DNA of 8,205 nt from Akkermansiaceae bacterium (GTDB taxonomy: Bacteria; Verrucomicrobiota; Verrucomicrobiia; Verrucomicrobiales; Akkermansiaceae): assembly GCA_028293225.1 (NCBI GenBank), contig JAQGPE010000758.1, positions 1 through 8,205 on the forward strand, in the 5' to 3' direction. Made by a program: the position numbers and the translations under genes. The notes under the pieces are model-generated. The model did not search any database, was not told where the DNA came from, and worked only from the letters and a program-made list of their open reading frames with translations. Of this stretch, positions 1 to 7,699 are shown in pieces. The first letter of the stretch is position 1, and every line of letters begins with the position of its first letter.

Positions 1-706
1 CGGGATGCGGGAAGAAGCGGCGGAAGGTCCCGGCGGGGATCAGGTTCAGCAGCAGGCCGAGGCCGAAGTAGCCGAAGGAGGAGGCCAGCGGCCAGGCCAT
101 GCGGGCGGAGTCGGGCGGGACTTCCTCGAACAGGATCAGCGCCAGGCAGGGAAAGAGCAGCCATTTCCCGGCGCGGAGCATCAGTGGCGCGAGGCAGGAG
201 GCCAGCAGCAGATCGCGGATGAACCAGAGGGGGCTGTTGACCGGGCTGATGCCGAAGCCGGTGAGCTGCTCCAGGATGGTCAGCGGAGTGAACTCGCGGG
301 CGGTCTGGAGCGCGGCGCCGTGGCGGGTGGCGAACCAGACCATGGCGAAGGCCACGAGGTTCCAGAACAGGTACGGCAGGCCCAGTAGCTCGAAGCGTTT
401 CTGCAGGAAGACGGTGGTGGAGGCGCCGGGCTTCGACAGGGAGCGGGCGGCGAAGCAGCCGGACAGGAAGAAGAAAAACGGCACCCGGCCCCAGAAGGAG
501 ATGGTGCCGATGATATCGAGCGGGGTGTGGCCACCGTACTCCGGGATCGGCCGGCCGGTGCTCTGGAGCATGGCGGCGTGATAGGTCGCGGCGTGGTAGG
601 CGACGATCAGACCGGCGGCGACCATGCGGGCGACATCGATCGAGCGATCCCGGCCGGTGGGCGCGGAACTGGCGGGCTCGGCGGCGACGGCGGCCGGGGT
701 CATCAT
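1..706 (-). CDS. Membrane acyltransferase, acyltransferase 3 family, C-terminus cut off by window edge
   Basis: The gene starts at the ATG at 706-704 and runs off the left edge, leaving 235 residues. Seen: Asp24, Arg27 and His38 near the first membrane segment form the R-X10-H signature of acyltransferase-3 enzymes. A hydrophobic stretch with the core FFFFLSG follows at about 77-83, then KRFELLGLPYLFW at 103-115 and PLWFIRDLL at 159-167, which are classic family blocks. Several hydrophobic spans alternate with short loops. Known: these roughly 340-400-residue, about ten-helix inner-membrane proteins move acyl groups, often acetyl, onto extracytoplasmic sugars (OafA type). Inferred: it O-acylates the polysaccharide made by this locus; acyl group and target are unknown. 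The start overlaps the TGA of the upstream glycosyltransferase in an ATGA, so translation is probably coupled. A second ATG at 703-701 is an equally possible start. Confidence 0.88.
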   Translation of the reverse strand, partial: MMTPAAVAAEPASSAPTGRDRSIDVARMVAAGLIVAYHAATYHAAMLQSTGRPIPEYGGHTPLDIIGTISFWGRVPFFFFLSGCFAARSLSKPGASTTVFLQKRFELLGLPYLFWNLVAFAMVWFATRHGAALQTAREFTPLTILEQLTGFGISPVNSPLWFIRDLLLASCLAPLMLRAGKWLLFPCLALILFEEVPPDSARMAWPLASSFGYFGLGLLLNLIPAGTFRRFFPHP

Positions 707-1872
707 GGAGTGCCGATCTGCTGACGGATAAAGGCCGCGTAGCTGGCGACCATGGCGTCATTGGTGAAACGCTCCAGGGCGCGCTCGCGGAGCGCCTGGC
801 CGATGCGGCGGGCCTCCTCCGGATGGGCGGCGACCCACTGAAGCTTTTCCGCGACCTCGGCGGGGCTGGTGACAAAGAGGGGGTAGTCCTCGCCGAGCGC
901 TTCGCGGTTGCCCTGCAGCGGCACGGTGACCACCGGGAGGGCGTGCATCATTGCCTCCAGCAGCGAGAGATCGAAGACCACGATGACCGGGGTGTGCAGG
1001 AAGACATCGGCATCGCCGAGATCGGCACGGACGATCGCCTGAGGTTTGAGCCCTTCAAAGCGGATGCGGTTGGCGATGCCGGCTTTTTCAGCCTGGGCAT
1101 TCAGCTCATCAGTGAGATTACTAGGCTGGCCGTAGTTGACGAACTCCCAGGCGAGACCGGCGTCCTTCGCCAGGGCCAGGCCTTCCAGCAGGGTATCGAG
1201 GCCCTTCTCGCGGACGTGGTGGGCGACCGAAGCGATCTTCAGGAAATCGCGGGCCGGACGGGGCGGCGGAGCCAGACAGGGGGCGACGCCGTTGTAGAGG
1301 ATCGCGGCCTTTTCCTCCGCCAGGGCGGCGAGGGGGGCGTTCATGCCGGTGAAGAGCGACAGCGCGCCGCCGCTGGGGAAGACCACGCGGTCGGACTGGC
1401 TGAAGTTCAGGCCGACGCACCAGCGGACGAAGCGCTCCTTCAGGCCGAAGCGGCCGCTTTCCTCCGCGAGTTCGAAGTGGCGGCCGCCCTTGCTGTGCTC
1501 GGTGTGGACGGCGATGAGCCGGCCGCCGGGCGGGTGGTGCAGGAGCCGCCAGAGGTAGAAGGGCGTGAAGCCGATCACCACCACCGTGTGGTAGCTGCGG
1601 GCGATTTCGTTGATGCGGGCGACCTGCCAGAGCAGCAGAGAGAGGCCGTGCTTCGTCCCGATGGGAAGAGCGGTGAGCGTGGCGTCCAGCTCACCGTCCA
1701 CGCACGGCAGTCGCAGTTCGGCCTGGCCGGCGATCAGGATGTGGTCGGCGCCCTGCGGGTCCATGGGCTTGCCCCAGACCGCGGTCAGGTAGTTGTAGGC
1801 GACGCCATGGCCGCCGCCGCCCCGGGCGGGGAGATGCTTGCAGACGTAGAGGATGGCGGTGTCGGCAGGCAC
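703..1872 (-). CDS. Glycosyltransferase, GT-B fold (family 4-like), last sugar transferase before the membrane acyltransferase
   Basis: This gene encodes 389 residues from a GTG start at 1872. No other start lies between the glf stop and the conserved N-terminal strand ILYVCKHLP (7-15) with its Gly-rich loop at 18-21. The first Rossmann domain covers about 1-200, with VHTEH at 122-126 as a likely acceptor-side loop. The nucleotide-sugar domain covers about 212-380, with a family-like K223-G-L-D-T-L block and LLEAMMHALPVV at 304-315, the usual C-terminal signature. Odd: in the EX7E motif the second Glu is present (306) but the first position is Val (298), with Asp at 301. Known: GT-B enzymes of this type transfer hexoses from nucleotide sugars at the cytoplasmic face of the membrane. 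Donor and acceptor cannot be read from the sequence; the neighbouring glf makes a galactofuranosyl or hexosyl role plausible. It lies 12 bp after glf and overlaps the acyltransferase start. Confidence 0.85.
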   Translation of the reverse strand: MPADTAILYVCKHLPARGGGGHGVAYNYLTAVWGKPMDPQGADHILIAGQAELRLPCVDGELDATLTALPIGTKHGLSLLLWQVARINEIARSYHTVVVIGFTPFYLWRLLHHPPGGRLIAVHTEHSKGGRHFELAEESGRFGLKERFVRWCVGLNFSQSDRVVFPSGGALSLFTGMNAPLAALAEEKAAILYNGVAPCLAPPPRPARDFLKIASVAHHVREKGLDTLLEGLALAKDAGLAWEFVNYGQPSNLTDELNAQAEKAGIANRIRFEGLKPQAIVRADLGDADVFLHTPVIVVFDLSLLEAMMHALPVVTVPLQGNREALGEDYPLFVTSPAEVAEKLQWVAAHPEEARRIGQALRERALERFTNDAMVASYAAFIRQQIGTP

Positions 1873-1884
1873 GGCAGAGTCAGG

Positions 1885-3042
1885 TCAGAGGAGGGAGGCG
1901 GCCGGGAAAACCGGCAGCGGAGCGGCATTGTTACGGGCCACCAGCCAGGTGGAGGCGAAATCGATGGCCTCGCCGATGACCTGGTGCATGTCCATGTAGC
2001 GGTAGGTGGCCAGGCGGCCGAGAAAGGACACGCCGCCCTCCTGCTTCGCCAGCTCCGCGTAGGCGGCCAGCAGCTCCTTGTCCGGCTCCATGCGCTTCGG
2101 GTAGTAGGGGATGTCGCCTTCCTCCGTTTCCTTGCTGTATTCCACGAAGGCCACGGTCGACTCGTGCTTCTCCCAGGGGGTGAAGTGCTTGTGCTCGTGG
2201 ATGCGGGTGTGCGGGATGTCGACCCCGGGGTGGTTCATGCAGGCCACGCCCTGGTAATCACCCTGCTGCTCGATTTTTTCCCAGAAGACGGTGCGGTAGG
2301 ACAGGGCGCCGAGGCGCTTGTCGAAGTAGCCGTCGAGGGGGCCGGTGTAGAAGACGTGGACGAAGTCCGCGGCGGTGGCGGGATCGTAGGTCGTGCCGGT
2401 GCGGACTTCGATCAGCTCGTGGTCGAGGATGTTCGCGATGACCTGGGTGTAGCCTTCCGCCGGCATGCCCTGGTAGGGGCTGTGGTAGTAGTTGTCGTCG
2501 TAGTTGAAGCGGACCGGCAGGCGCTTCAGGATCGAGGCGGGCAGCTCGCGCGGGTCGCAGCCCCACTGCTTCATGGTGTAGCCCTTGAAGAAGGCCTCGT
2601 AGAGATCCTTGCCGAGGAACTTGAGCGCCTGCTCCTCGAAATTGGCCGGCTCCTCGATCGACGAGTCGCCCTTGGAGGCGAGAAACTCCTTCGCCTGATC
2701 CGGGGAGAGGCTGACGCCGAAGAACTGGTTGATGGTGTGGAGATTGATCGGCAGCGAGAAGACGCCACGGTCGATGGTCGCCTTGACGCGGTTGGTGAAG
2801 GCCTTGAACTCGCCGAAGCGGTTGACGTAGTCCCAGACGTCCGGGCGGTCGGTGTGGAAAATGTGCGGGCCGTAGGTGTGGACCATCACGTTGGTGTTCG
2901 CGTCGCGGGCGGTGTGGCAATTTCCGGCGATGTGATCGCGGGAGTCGATGACCAGGCTGGCGATGCCCGCCAGTTCAGCCAGTTGCCGGGCGAGGACGGC
3001 TCCGGAGAAACCGGCGCCTACGATAAGAACGCGATCAGACAT
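1885..3042 (-). CDS. glf: UDP-galactopyranose mutase
   Basis: Glf interconverts UDP-galactopyranose and UDP-galactofuranose using reduced FAD, supplying the five-membered-ring galactose used in O-antigens, capsules and galactans. The 385-residue product matches the usual bacterial length of about 365-400. Seen: the FAD-binding Rossmann motif GAGFSG at 9-14 after a short beta strand, the block HTYGPHIFHT at 55-64, GYTMKQWG at 154-161, an aromatic-rich YDDNYY at 181-186 followed by QGMPAEGY at 191-198, and the family's C-terminal signature GRLATYRYMDM at 342-352. All expected blocks are present and undamaged. The ATG at 3042 sits ten residues before the FAD motif, as expected. Upstream is a pyrimidine-rich stretch with a run of six T, without Shine-Dalgarno sequence. 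It is the first gene after a candidate terminator, so it may head its own operon with the following glycosyltransferase and acyltransferase. Confidence 0.97.
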   Translation of the reverse strand: MSDRVLIVGAGFSGAVLARQLAELAGIASLVIDSRDHIAGNCHTARDANTNVMVHTYGPHIFHTDRPDVWDYVNRFGEFKAFTNRVKATIDRGVFSLPINLHTINQFFGVSLSPDQAKEFLASKGDSSIEEPANFEEQALKFLGKDLYEAFFKGYTMKQWGCDPRELPASILKRLPVRFNYDDNYYHSPYQGMPAEGYTQVIANILDHELIEVRTGTTYDPATAADFVHVFYTGPLDGYFDKRLGALSYRTVFWEKIEQQGDYQGVACMNHPGVDIPHTRIHEHKHFTPWEKHESTVAFVEYSKETEEGDIPYYPKRMEPDKELLAAYAELAKQEGGVSFLGRLATYRYMDMHQVIGEAIDFASTWLVARNNAAPLPVFPAASLL

Positions 3043-3162
3043 CGGGAAGAGGCGAAAAAATGGGACGGGAAAGGGGGCGGGGACGGGCGACCGGACCTTT
3101 CCGGTGGCGGACCTTGGACTGTAAAACGCGCGGCTGGCAAGAGCGCTCGTGCCGCGCGGGTG
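3043..3162 (-). other. Intergenic region before glf, likely to hold its promoter
   Basis: At 120 bp this is the longest gap between genes in the window. Its upstream end holds the terminator-like hairpin at 3123-3158. Between the hairpin and glf are an 8-bp direct repeat, plus-strand CGGACCTT at 3092-3099 and 3108-3115 with 16-bp spacing, and a small inverted repeat ACCGGA/TCCGGT at 3090-3095 and 3100-3105. I could not find a convincing -35/-10 pair, so a promoter for glf is inferred from layout only. Confidence 0.4.
3123..3158 (-). terminator. Candidate intrinsic terminator after the GT4 gene
   Basis: Read on the minus strand, a perfect 8-bp G+C-only stem (CGCGCGGC at 3158-3151 paired with GCCGCGCG at 3134-3127) encloses a 16-nt loop that itself contains the palindrome GAGCGCTC (3148-3141). 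Four T residues follow at 3126-3123. The stem begins four bases after the TGA of the glycosyltransferase (3165-3163). Position, stem strength and T tail suggest rho-independent termination or attenuation, although the T run is short and the loop long. Confidence 0.55.
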
Positions 3163-4317
3163 TCACGCGGCGGGCGGGGATTTCTCGCGGGCGTAGAGTT
3201 CCAGCAACCAGTCGGCGACCCGTTCGCCGGAGTTCGCGGCGGACCAGTTTTCGGCCAGCTCGCGAGCACGGGCGCCGAGGATCGGGCCGAGCTCGGGATC
3301 CTCGATCAGCAGGGCCATTTTCGAGGCGATCGAAACCGGGTCGGAGGGATCGAGCTGGTAGCCGCTGCGACCTTCCTCGACCAGGGTGCGGCAGGCGCCG
3401 GCGGCTTGGCCGACCAGCAGCGGCAGTCCGCAGGAGGCGGCCTCGTGGACCACCACGCCGTAGGTGTCGCCTTTGGTTGGCAGGATGAAGGCGTCGGCCT
3501 GGTGGTATTCCTGGAGCAGGGCCTCGGCCTCGGTGAAGCCGGCCAGGGACAGCCAAGGCGCGGCGCGGTCCTCGGCGGACGGCTCCCAGGTGCCGCTGCC
3601 GACGAGGCGGATTTCAAAGCGGTGACCTTGGGCGTGGAGCAGGCGGGCGGCGGCCATCAGGGCGTCGAGGCCTTTCAGCTCCTGAAGCATGCCGACGAAA
3701 AGAAAGCGGAAGCGGCCGGGCGGACGCGCGGGGCGGACCGGATAGCGGGCGGTATCGATGCCGTGCGGGGCGAGCACGGGGAGGATGGCGGCGCTCTTGG
3801 CGAAGGTCGATTCGCCATCGACCGTGCGGCCGATCACGCCGTCGTAGAGTCCGGCGATGAGGCGGTGGTAAATGAGGTGCGCGCGGGTGGCGGCGTGGGG
3901 TGGCGGATTCTGGCCGATGTCGGTGGACAGGGCGCAGGGAATGCCGTGGAGGCGGGCCCAGAGGGAGGCGCCGATATTGAGCGGGTTGCGCTCATTGACG
4001 ATCAGGAGATCGGTGCCGGCTGCTTCGAGGGCGTTGGTGAGATCGCGGCCGGCGGGAAGGAGGATTTTGTCGCGCCAGGAGGAACCGAGGAGTTTCTGGA
4101 CCCACTCCGGGGCGGGCTTGCCGGGAATGAAGATGAACAGGCCGCTTTCCTCCGCCAGGGCCAGTTTCGACCACGGCCGGTAGGTGGCACGGGAGCCGAC
4201 GAAGACCTGGAGTTTCCAGCCCCGCCGCTGGAGGGAGGCGGCGAGCGCCTCGTAGAAATCCAGCGCGTAGGTCTGGAGCGAGCCCGTGACGAGAGAGCAG
4301 GTGCGGGAGGGGGTCAT
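3163..4317 (-). CDS. Glycosyltransferase family 4 (GT-B fold)
   Basis: The product has 384 residues from the ATG at 4317. A TTG at 4356 would add 13 residues, but the added stretch is Pro/Ser-rich and the ATG lies close to the first conserved segment, so I prefer 4317. Seen: an N-terminal acceptor domain with the family-like PHGID at 184-188, the donor-domain opening strand FVGMLQELKGLDAL at 207-220, RLVGSGTW at 237-244, and DTYGVVVHEAASCGLPLLV at 284-302. The last block is the E-X7-E signature with a conservative Asp284 in place of the first Glu and Glu292 as the second. Known: such enzymes retain the anomeric configuration of the donor sugar and act at the cytoplasmic membrane surface in polysaccharide assembly. 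The exact sugar cannot be told. It lies 52 bp after the DUF6714-like gene with no Shine-Dalgarno sequence, and is followed at once by a terminator-like hairpin. Confidence 0.92.
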   Translation of the reverse strand: MTPSRTCSLVTGSLQTYALDFYEALAASLQRRGWKLQVFVGSRATYRPWSKLALAEESGLFIFIPGKPAPEWVQKLLGSSWRDKILLPAGRDLTNALEAAGTDLLIVNERNPLNIGASLWARLHGIPCALSTDIGQNPPPHAATRAHLIYHRLIAGLYDGVIGRTVDGESTFAKSAAILPVLAPHGIDTARYPVRPARPPGRFRFLFVGMLQELKGLDALMAAARLLHAQGHRFEIRLVGSGTWEPSAEDRAAPWLSLAGFTEAEALLQEYHQADAFILPTKGDTYGVVVHEAASCGLPLLVGQAAGACRTLVEEGRSGYQLDPSDPVSIASKMALLIEDPELGPILGARARELAENWSAANSGERVADWLLELYAREKSPPAA

Positions 4318-4369
4318 GGGAGGTGAGAGAACGGGGAGACGGATCGACGAAATCAAACGAGAGTGGATC

Positions 4370-4831
4370 TTACCGCTGTTTCCACTGGTTCATCGTTCGC
4401 GCCCAGTAGCCGTGGATCAGAGCGGTGAATTCAAGAACGCATGCCATCTGTGCCTCATCCAGCGCACCAAAGCGCGGCTTCGGATCTGTGCAGGCGTTGT
4501 AGACGGAACTCCCGCTGCTGTGGGTATGGAAGTCGCCCAACACCATCGACATGTGGGCCGGGAGGTAAAAGCGCCAGCCCTCGTCATCGGCAAACGTGAA
4601 GTAGCCATTGCTTTCCTCCAGGTCCCGGCCGGTAAGATCCGTCCATTCCTGCTCGGGATCGCGGGCGTTCAACTCACGAAACCGTTCCTCCGAAAGAGTC
4701 CATTCGTCGTCGAGCCCTTCCGCTACGCTGCGGGTGATCTGCGGTCTGGGAACCCCATGGAAAGCGGCTTGGATCCGCGACAACAGCGACGTGATCCGGT
4801 CCACTTCCGCAGGGGTGAGTTCTGCTTTCAT
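4370..4831 (-). CDS. DUF6714-like small protein of unknown function
   Basis: The product has 153 residues from the ATG at 4831, whose ATGA overlaps the TGA of nadE, so translation is probably coupled. Seen: an N-terminal helix [13 protein letters not shown], acidic residues throughout, then a [19 protein letters not shown] segment at about 76-94. That aromatic '[12 protein letters not shown]' pattern with a preceding helical, acidic region resembles DUF6714, a family without known function; I assign it from memory of the pattern only. No signal peptide or membrane segment. Odd: it is less G+C-rich than its surroundings (107 of 180 bases, 59%, at 4381-4560, against 44 of 60, 73%, at 5641-5700 in nadE), and it uses codons such as AAA, GCA and GTA more freely. 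This could mean separate ancestry or weaker codon selection. Its link to NAD synthesis or to the sugar genes is unknown; a stop in frame with no start upstream supports 4831 as the start. Confidence 0.75.
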   Translation of the reverse strand: MKAELTPAEVDRITSLLSRIQAAFHGVPRPQITRSVAEGLDDEWTLSEERFRELNARDPEQEWTDLTGRDLEESNGYFTFADDEGWRFYLPAHMSMVLGDFHTHSSGSSVYNACTDPKPRFGALDEAQMACVLEFTALIHGYWARTMNQWKQR

Positions 4832-6786
4832 CCATTCAGATTTTCGAGCTCCGCGAGCCACGAGTCGGCGGCGGCCTCGCTGGGCATGCGCCAGTCGCCG
4901 CGCGGGGAGAGGGCGGCGGAGCCGATCTTGGGGCCGTCGGGCATGGCGTTGCGCTTGAACTGCTGGGAGAAGAAGCGGCGATAGAAGGAGCGCAGCCACT
5001 TGAGGATTTCCTCATCCGGGAAGGTTCCGGCGAAGGCGATTTGCGCGAGGTAGTAGACCTTTCGCGGCGAGGAGCCGTGGCGGAGGATCTGGAACAGGAA
5101 GAAGTCGTGAAGGGCGTAGGGGCCGACGCTTTCCTCGGTCTTCTGCGCGATGTCACCCGCGGCGTCCGGCGGCAGGAGTTCCGGGCTGATGGGGGTGTCG
5201 GCAATGTCGTGAAGGACCGCCGCTTCCGGGCCCTGGAAGACCTCTTCGGCGCACCACTCGACCAGGTAGCGGACCAGGGTTTTCGGCACGCCGGCGTTCA
5301 CATGATACATCGACATGTGGTCGGCATTGTAGGTGCACCAGCCGAGGGCGAGTTCGGAAAGGTCGCCGGTGCCGAGGACGAAGCCGCCGACCTGGTTGGC
5401 GATGTCCATGAGAATCTGGGTGCGCTCGCGGGCCTGGGCGTTTTCGAAGGTGATGTCGAAGAGATCCGGCGGGTGGCCGATGTCGGCGAAGTGCTGGAGG
5501 ACCGCGGCGCCGATCGGGATGCTGCGCAGTTTCAGGCCGAGCATTTCCGCGAGCTTCTCGCTGTTGCCCTTGGTGCGCTCGGTGGTGCCGAGGCCGGGCA
5601 TGGAGATGGCGACGATGCCCTCGCGCGGCAGGCCGAGCTGGTCGAAGGCCTGGACGGCGACGAGCACGGCCAGCGTCGAGTCGAGACCGCCGGACAGGCC
5701 GAGCGTGATGGCCTTGGCGCGGGTGTGGAGCAGGCGCTTGGCGAGGGCGGTGGTCTGCAGTGAGAAGATCTCCCGGCAGTTCGCGGCGCGACGGGCGGGG
5801 TCGCTGGGGACGAAAGGGGCCGCGGCGACGTGGCGGAGCAGCGCTTTGCCGGCGGACCACTCTTTCAGCGTGACCGGGACGTGGCGGAAGGTGCGCTCCG
5901 AGGTGGCCTGGCGAAAGCTGCTGTTGTTCGAGCGCTCCTGCGCGAGTTGGGCGATGTCGAGGTCGGCGGCGATGAAGCGGGAGCCGAACTGAAGGCGCTC
6001 GCTTTCCGCCAGCAGGCGGCCGTTTTCGGCGATCAGATTGTGGCCGGAGTAGACCACGTCGGAGGTGGATTCACCCGGACCGGCCGAGCTGTAAATGTAG
6101 GCGGCCATGCAGCGGGCGGCCTGCTGCTTGACCAGATCGCGGCGGTAGGGAGCCTTGCCGAGCAGTTCGTTGCTGGCGGAGAGATTGAGGAGGACGGTGC
6201 CCCCGGCGAGCGCCTGGTGGCTGCTGGGCGGGATGACCGTCCAGAGGTCTTCGCAGATTTCCACGCCGATGAGCAGGGACGGCTGCTCCTTTACGGAGAG
6301 CAGGACATCGGTGCCGAAGGGGACCGGGCTGCCGGCGAAGTCGAGGGTCTCGCCGCCGGTCAGCCGGGTGGCGGAAGCGAACCAGCGGGCTTCGTAGAAC
6401 TCGCGGTTGGTCGGCAGGAAGATCTTCGGGACCAGGGCGGCCAGCGCGCCGGAGGAATCGAAGACGGCGGCGCAGTTATAAATGCAGCCGCGGAAGCGGA
6501 CCGGCAGACCGACGGCGGCGGCGATCCGGTGGATGGCGCAGGCTTCGCCGATGGCCTCGAGGGCTGTCCAGGCGGCATCAAGCAGGGCGTCCTGGAAAAA
6601 GAGGTCGCCGCTGGTGTAGCCGGTCAGGCCGAGTTCCGGGAAGACCGCCAGCTGCACACCGGCCTGGGCGGCGCTGGCGAGCAGCGCGACGGTGGCGGAG
6701 ACGTTTTTCTCCACGGCGGCGACGGTGAGCTCCGGGGTGCAGGCGGCGACGCGGAGGAAGCCGTAGGGGGAGAAGGATGCGCTCAT
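4828..6786 (-). CDS. nadE: Glutamine-dependent NAD+ synthetase
   Basis: NadE catalyses the last step of NAD+ biosynthesis: ATP-dependent amidation of deamido-NAD+, with ammonia released from glutamine. The 652-residue product has the two-domain architecture of the glutamine-using form. Residues about 10-290 form a nitrilase-type amidase whose catalytic triad is visible as Glu51 (FPELGLTGY), Lys121 (LVPKIFLP) and Cys178 (GVEICEDLW). Residues about 335-640 form the synthetase domain, with the ATP-pyrophosphatase loop SGGLDS at 365-370, [12 protein letters not shown] at 472-483 and [15 protein letters not shown] at 490-504, all family blocks. The size fits the long bacterial type of about 640-680 residues (as in Mycobacterium), and every key residue is present, so it should be active. 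The ATG at 6786 lies 19 bp after the GT2 stop, without Shine-Dalgarno sequence. Its place among polysaccharide genes is unusual for a housekeeping enzyme. Confidence 0.97.
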   Translation of the reverse strand: MSASFSPYGFLRVAACTPELTVAAVEKNVSATVALLASAAQAGVQLAVFPELGLTGYTSGDLFFQDALLDAAWTALEAIGEACAIHRIAAAVGLPVRFRGCIYNCAAVFDSSGALAALVPKIFLPTNREFYEARWFASATRLTGGETLDFAGSPVPFGTDVLLSVKEQPSLLIGVEICEDLWTVIPPSSHQALAGGTVLLNLSASNELLGKAPYRRDLVKQQAARCMAAYIYSSAGPGESTSDVVYSGHNLIAENGRLLAESERLQFGSRFIAADLDIAQLAQERSNNSSFRQATSERTFRHVPVTLKEWSAGKALLRHVAAAPFVPSDPARRAANCREIFSLQTTALAKRLLHTRAKAITLGLSGGLDSTLAVLVAVQAFDQLGLPREGIVAISMPGLGTTERTKGNSEKLAEMLGLKLRSIPIGAAVLQHFADIGHPPDLFDITFENAQARERTQILMDIANQVGGFVLGTGDLSELALGWCTYNADHMSMYHVNAGVPKTLVRYLVEWCAEEVFQGPEAAVLHDIADTPISPELLPPDAAGDIAQKTEESVGPYALHDFFLFQILRHGSSPRKVYYLAQIAFAGTFPDEEILKWLRSFYRRFFSQQFKRNAMPDGPKIGSAALSPRGDWRMPSEAAADSWLAELENLNG

Positions 6787-6805
6787 GATCGATCGAACTT
6801 GGGGT

Positions 6806-7699
6806 TCAGGATTTGAGAGGCTGCTGCTGTCGCTGGCGCCGCCGTGCCCTCAGATAGTGGCCGATGAGGCGCTTGATGTAAAATGGCCAGCGCAGATAGG
6901 CCTGCCACCCGAAGGTTTCGCGCAGGAAGCGCCAGTAGGTCGGCCAGTAGAGGATGGAGGCGGTGCGAAAGGGCTCCTTCCAGACCAGGCGGGCGGGCTT
7001 GTCGATGCCGAAGCGGGACAGATACGGATTCGGCGGATTGGTGGCGCGGGCGCTGCCGTGGACCTCGCAGGGGATCCCGGCGCGGCGGGCTCGCAGCGAG
7101 TAGACCGAGTCGCCGCCGTAGTGGGGGAGGCGGTCGCCGGGGATGAAGCCGATGCGGTCGACCACGTCGCGGTGCACGGCGACGAGATTGCCGTTGATCA
7201 TGTCGACCGGGAGGATTTCGCCGGCGGCGGGCTTGAGGGTACCGTGGCCGAAGAGCTCGCCGCTGTAAGTGATGACGGACGGGTCGGCGGGATCGTAGCA
7301 GACGCCGCCGCAGATGCCGTGGGTTTCGCGGGCGCGGTCCACGAGCAGTCCAATCGCGCCCTGCTCGGGGATGCAGTCGTCATTGAGCCAGAAGAAGATT
7401 TCCGCGCCCTGGGCGTGGGCGTATTTCATGCCCTCCAGGATGCCACCGCCCCAGAACAAGCTGCCGTTGCCATCGACGGTGCGGACCCGCGGGAAATCGG
7501 CGGCGAGCATGGCGCGGGTACCGTCGGTGCAGGCGTCATCGACGATGCATACCGTAGAACGCCCGAACTCGCCCTGCTGGTCGAGGCGGGTCAGGCAGGC
7601 GCGGGTGACCTCGCGGCGGTTGTGCACCGGGATGAGGATCCAGGTGGAAGGAGAGGAGGCTGGAGGTGGGGCGGCCAAGTGCGAAGTGGAAAGTGACAA
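6806..7699 (-). CDS. Glycosyltransferase family 2 (GT-A fold)
   Basis: The product has up to 297 residues. Seen: the nucleotide-binding opening ILIPVHNR at 21-28, VDDACTDGT at 53-61, GSLFWGGG at 79-86 followed by a helix, the metal-binding DXD-equivalent LNDDC at 105-109, [19 protein letters not shown] at 167-185, and [16 protein letters not shown] at 193-208, where the Asp is the usual catalytic-base region. The C-terminus is rich in Trp, Tyr and Arg (about 251-292), which suggests membrane association. Known: these inverting transferases (rhamnosyl/galactofuranosyl-transferase-like members included) add single sugars to lipid-linked glycans; the donor cannot be told. Odd: no ATG or GTG lies in frame between the upstream TAG (7757-7759) and the first motif. 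Only TTG at 7699 or at 7678 remain, and each sits at the end of one copy of a direct repeat. The first 19 residues are Ser/Pro-rich and carry no conserved motif. Confidence 0.9.
   Translation of the reverse strand: MSLSTSHLAAPPPASSPSTWILIPVHNRREVTRACLTRLDQQGEFGRSTVCIVDDACTDGTRAMLAADFPRVRTVDGNGSLFWGGGILEGMKYAHAQGAEIFFWLNDDCIPEQGAIGLLVDRARETHGICGGVCYDPADPSVITYSGELFGHGTLKPAAGEILPVDMINGNLVAVHRDVVDRIGFIPGDRLPHYGGDSVYSLRARRAGIPCEVHGSARATNPPNPYLSRFGIDKPARLVWKEPFRTASILYWPTYWRFLRETFGWQAYLRWPFYIKRLIGHYLRARRRQRQQQPLKS

Noticed and set aside
3090..3105. ACCGGA/TCCGGT inverted repeat as a terminator
   Set aside because: A 6-bp stem with a 4-nt loop and no T run on either strand; the hairpin at 3123-3158 is far better placed.
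823..4326. A 3.5 kb stop-free frame on the plus strand (1167 codons) antisense to three genes
   Set aside because: Its codons are the exact reverse complements of those in the two GT-B genes and glf, which share the same phase (703, 1885 and 3163 are all 1 modulo 3). Antisense stops need sense TTA, CTA or TCA codons, which G+C-rich genes avoid. The predicted protein is low-complexity Gly/Ala/Asp/Glu/Val with no motif.
4500..4540. HTHS in the DUF6714-like protein as a metalloprotease (JAMM) motif
   Set aside because: JAMM needs H-x-H-x7-S-x2-D; here Asn stands at the Ser position and no suitable upstream Glu context is seen, so this is a chance resemblance.
4832..4999. N-terminal extension of the DUF6714-like gene into nadE
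   Set aside because: The extension is Arg/Ala/Leu-rich shadow of the nadE C-terminus; the ATG at 4831 with its ATGA overlap is a better start.
5830..6816. Plus-strand open frame of 328 codons antisense to nadE
   Set aside because: It shares phase with nadE by reverse complement, is low-complexity, and the sense strand encodes a complete enzyme with all catalytic residues.
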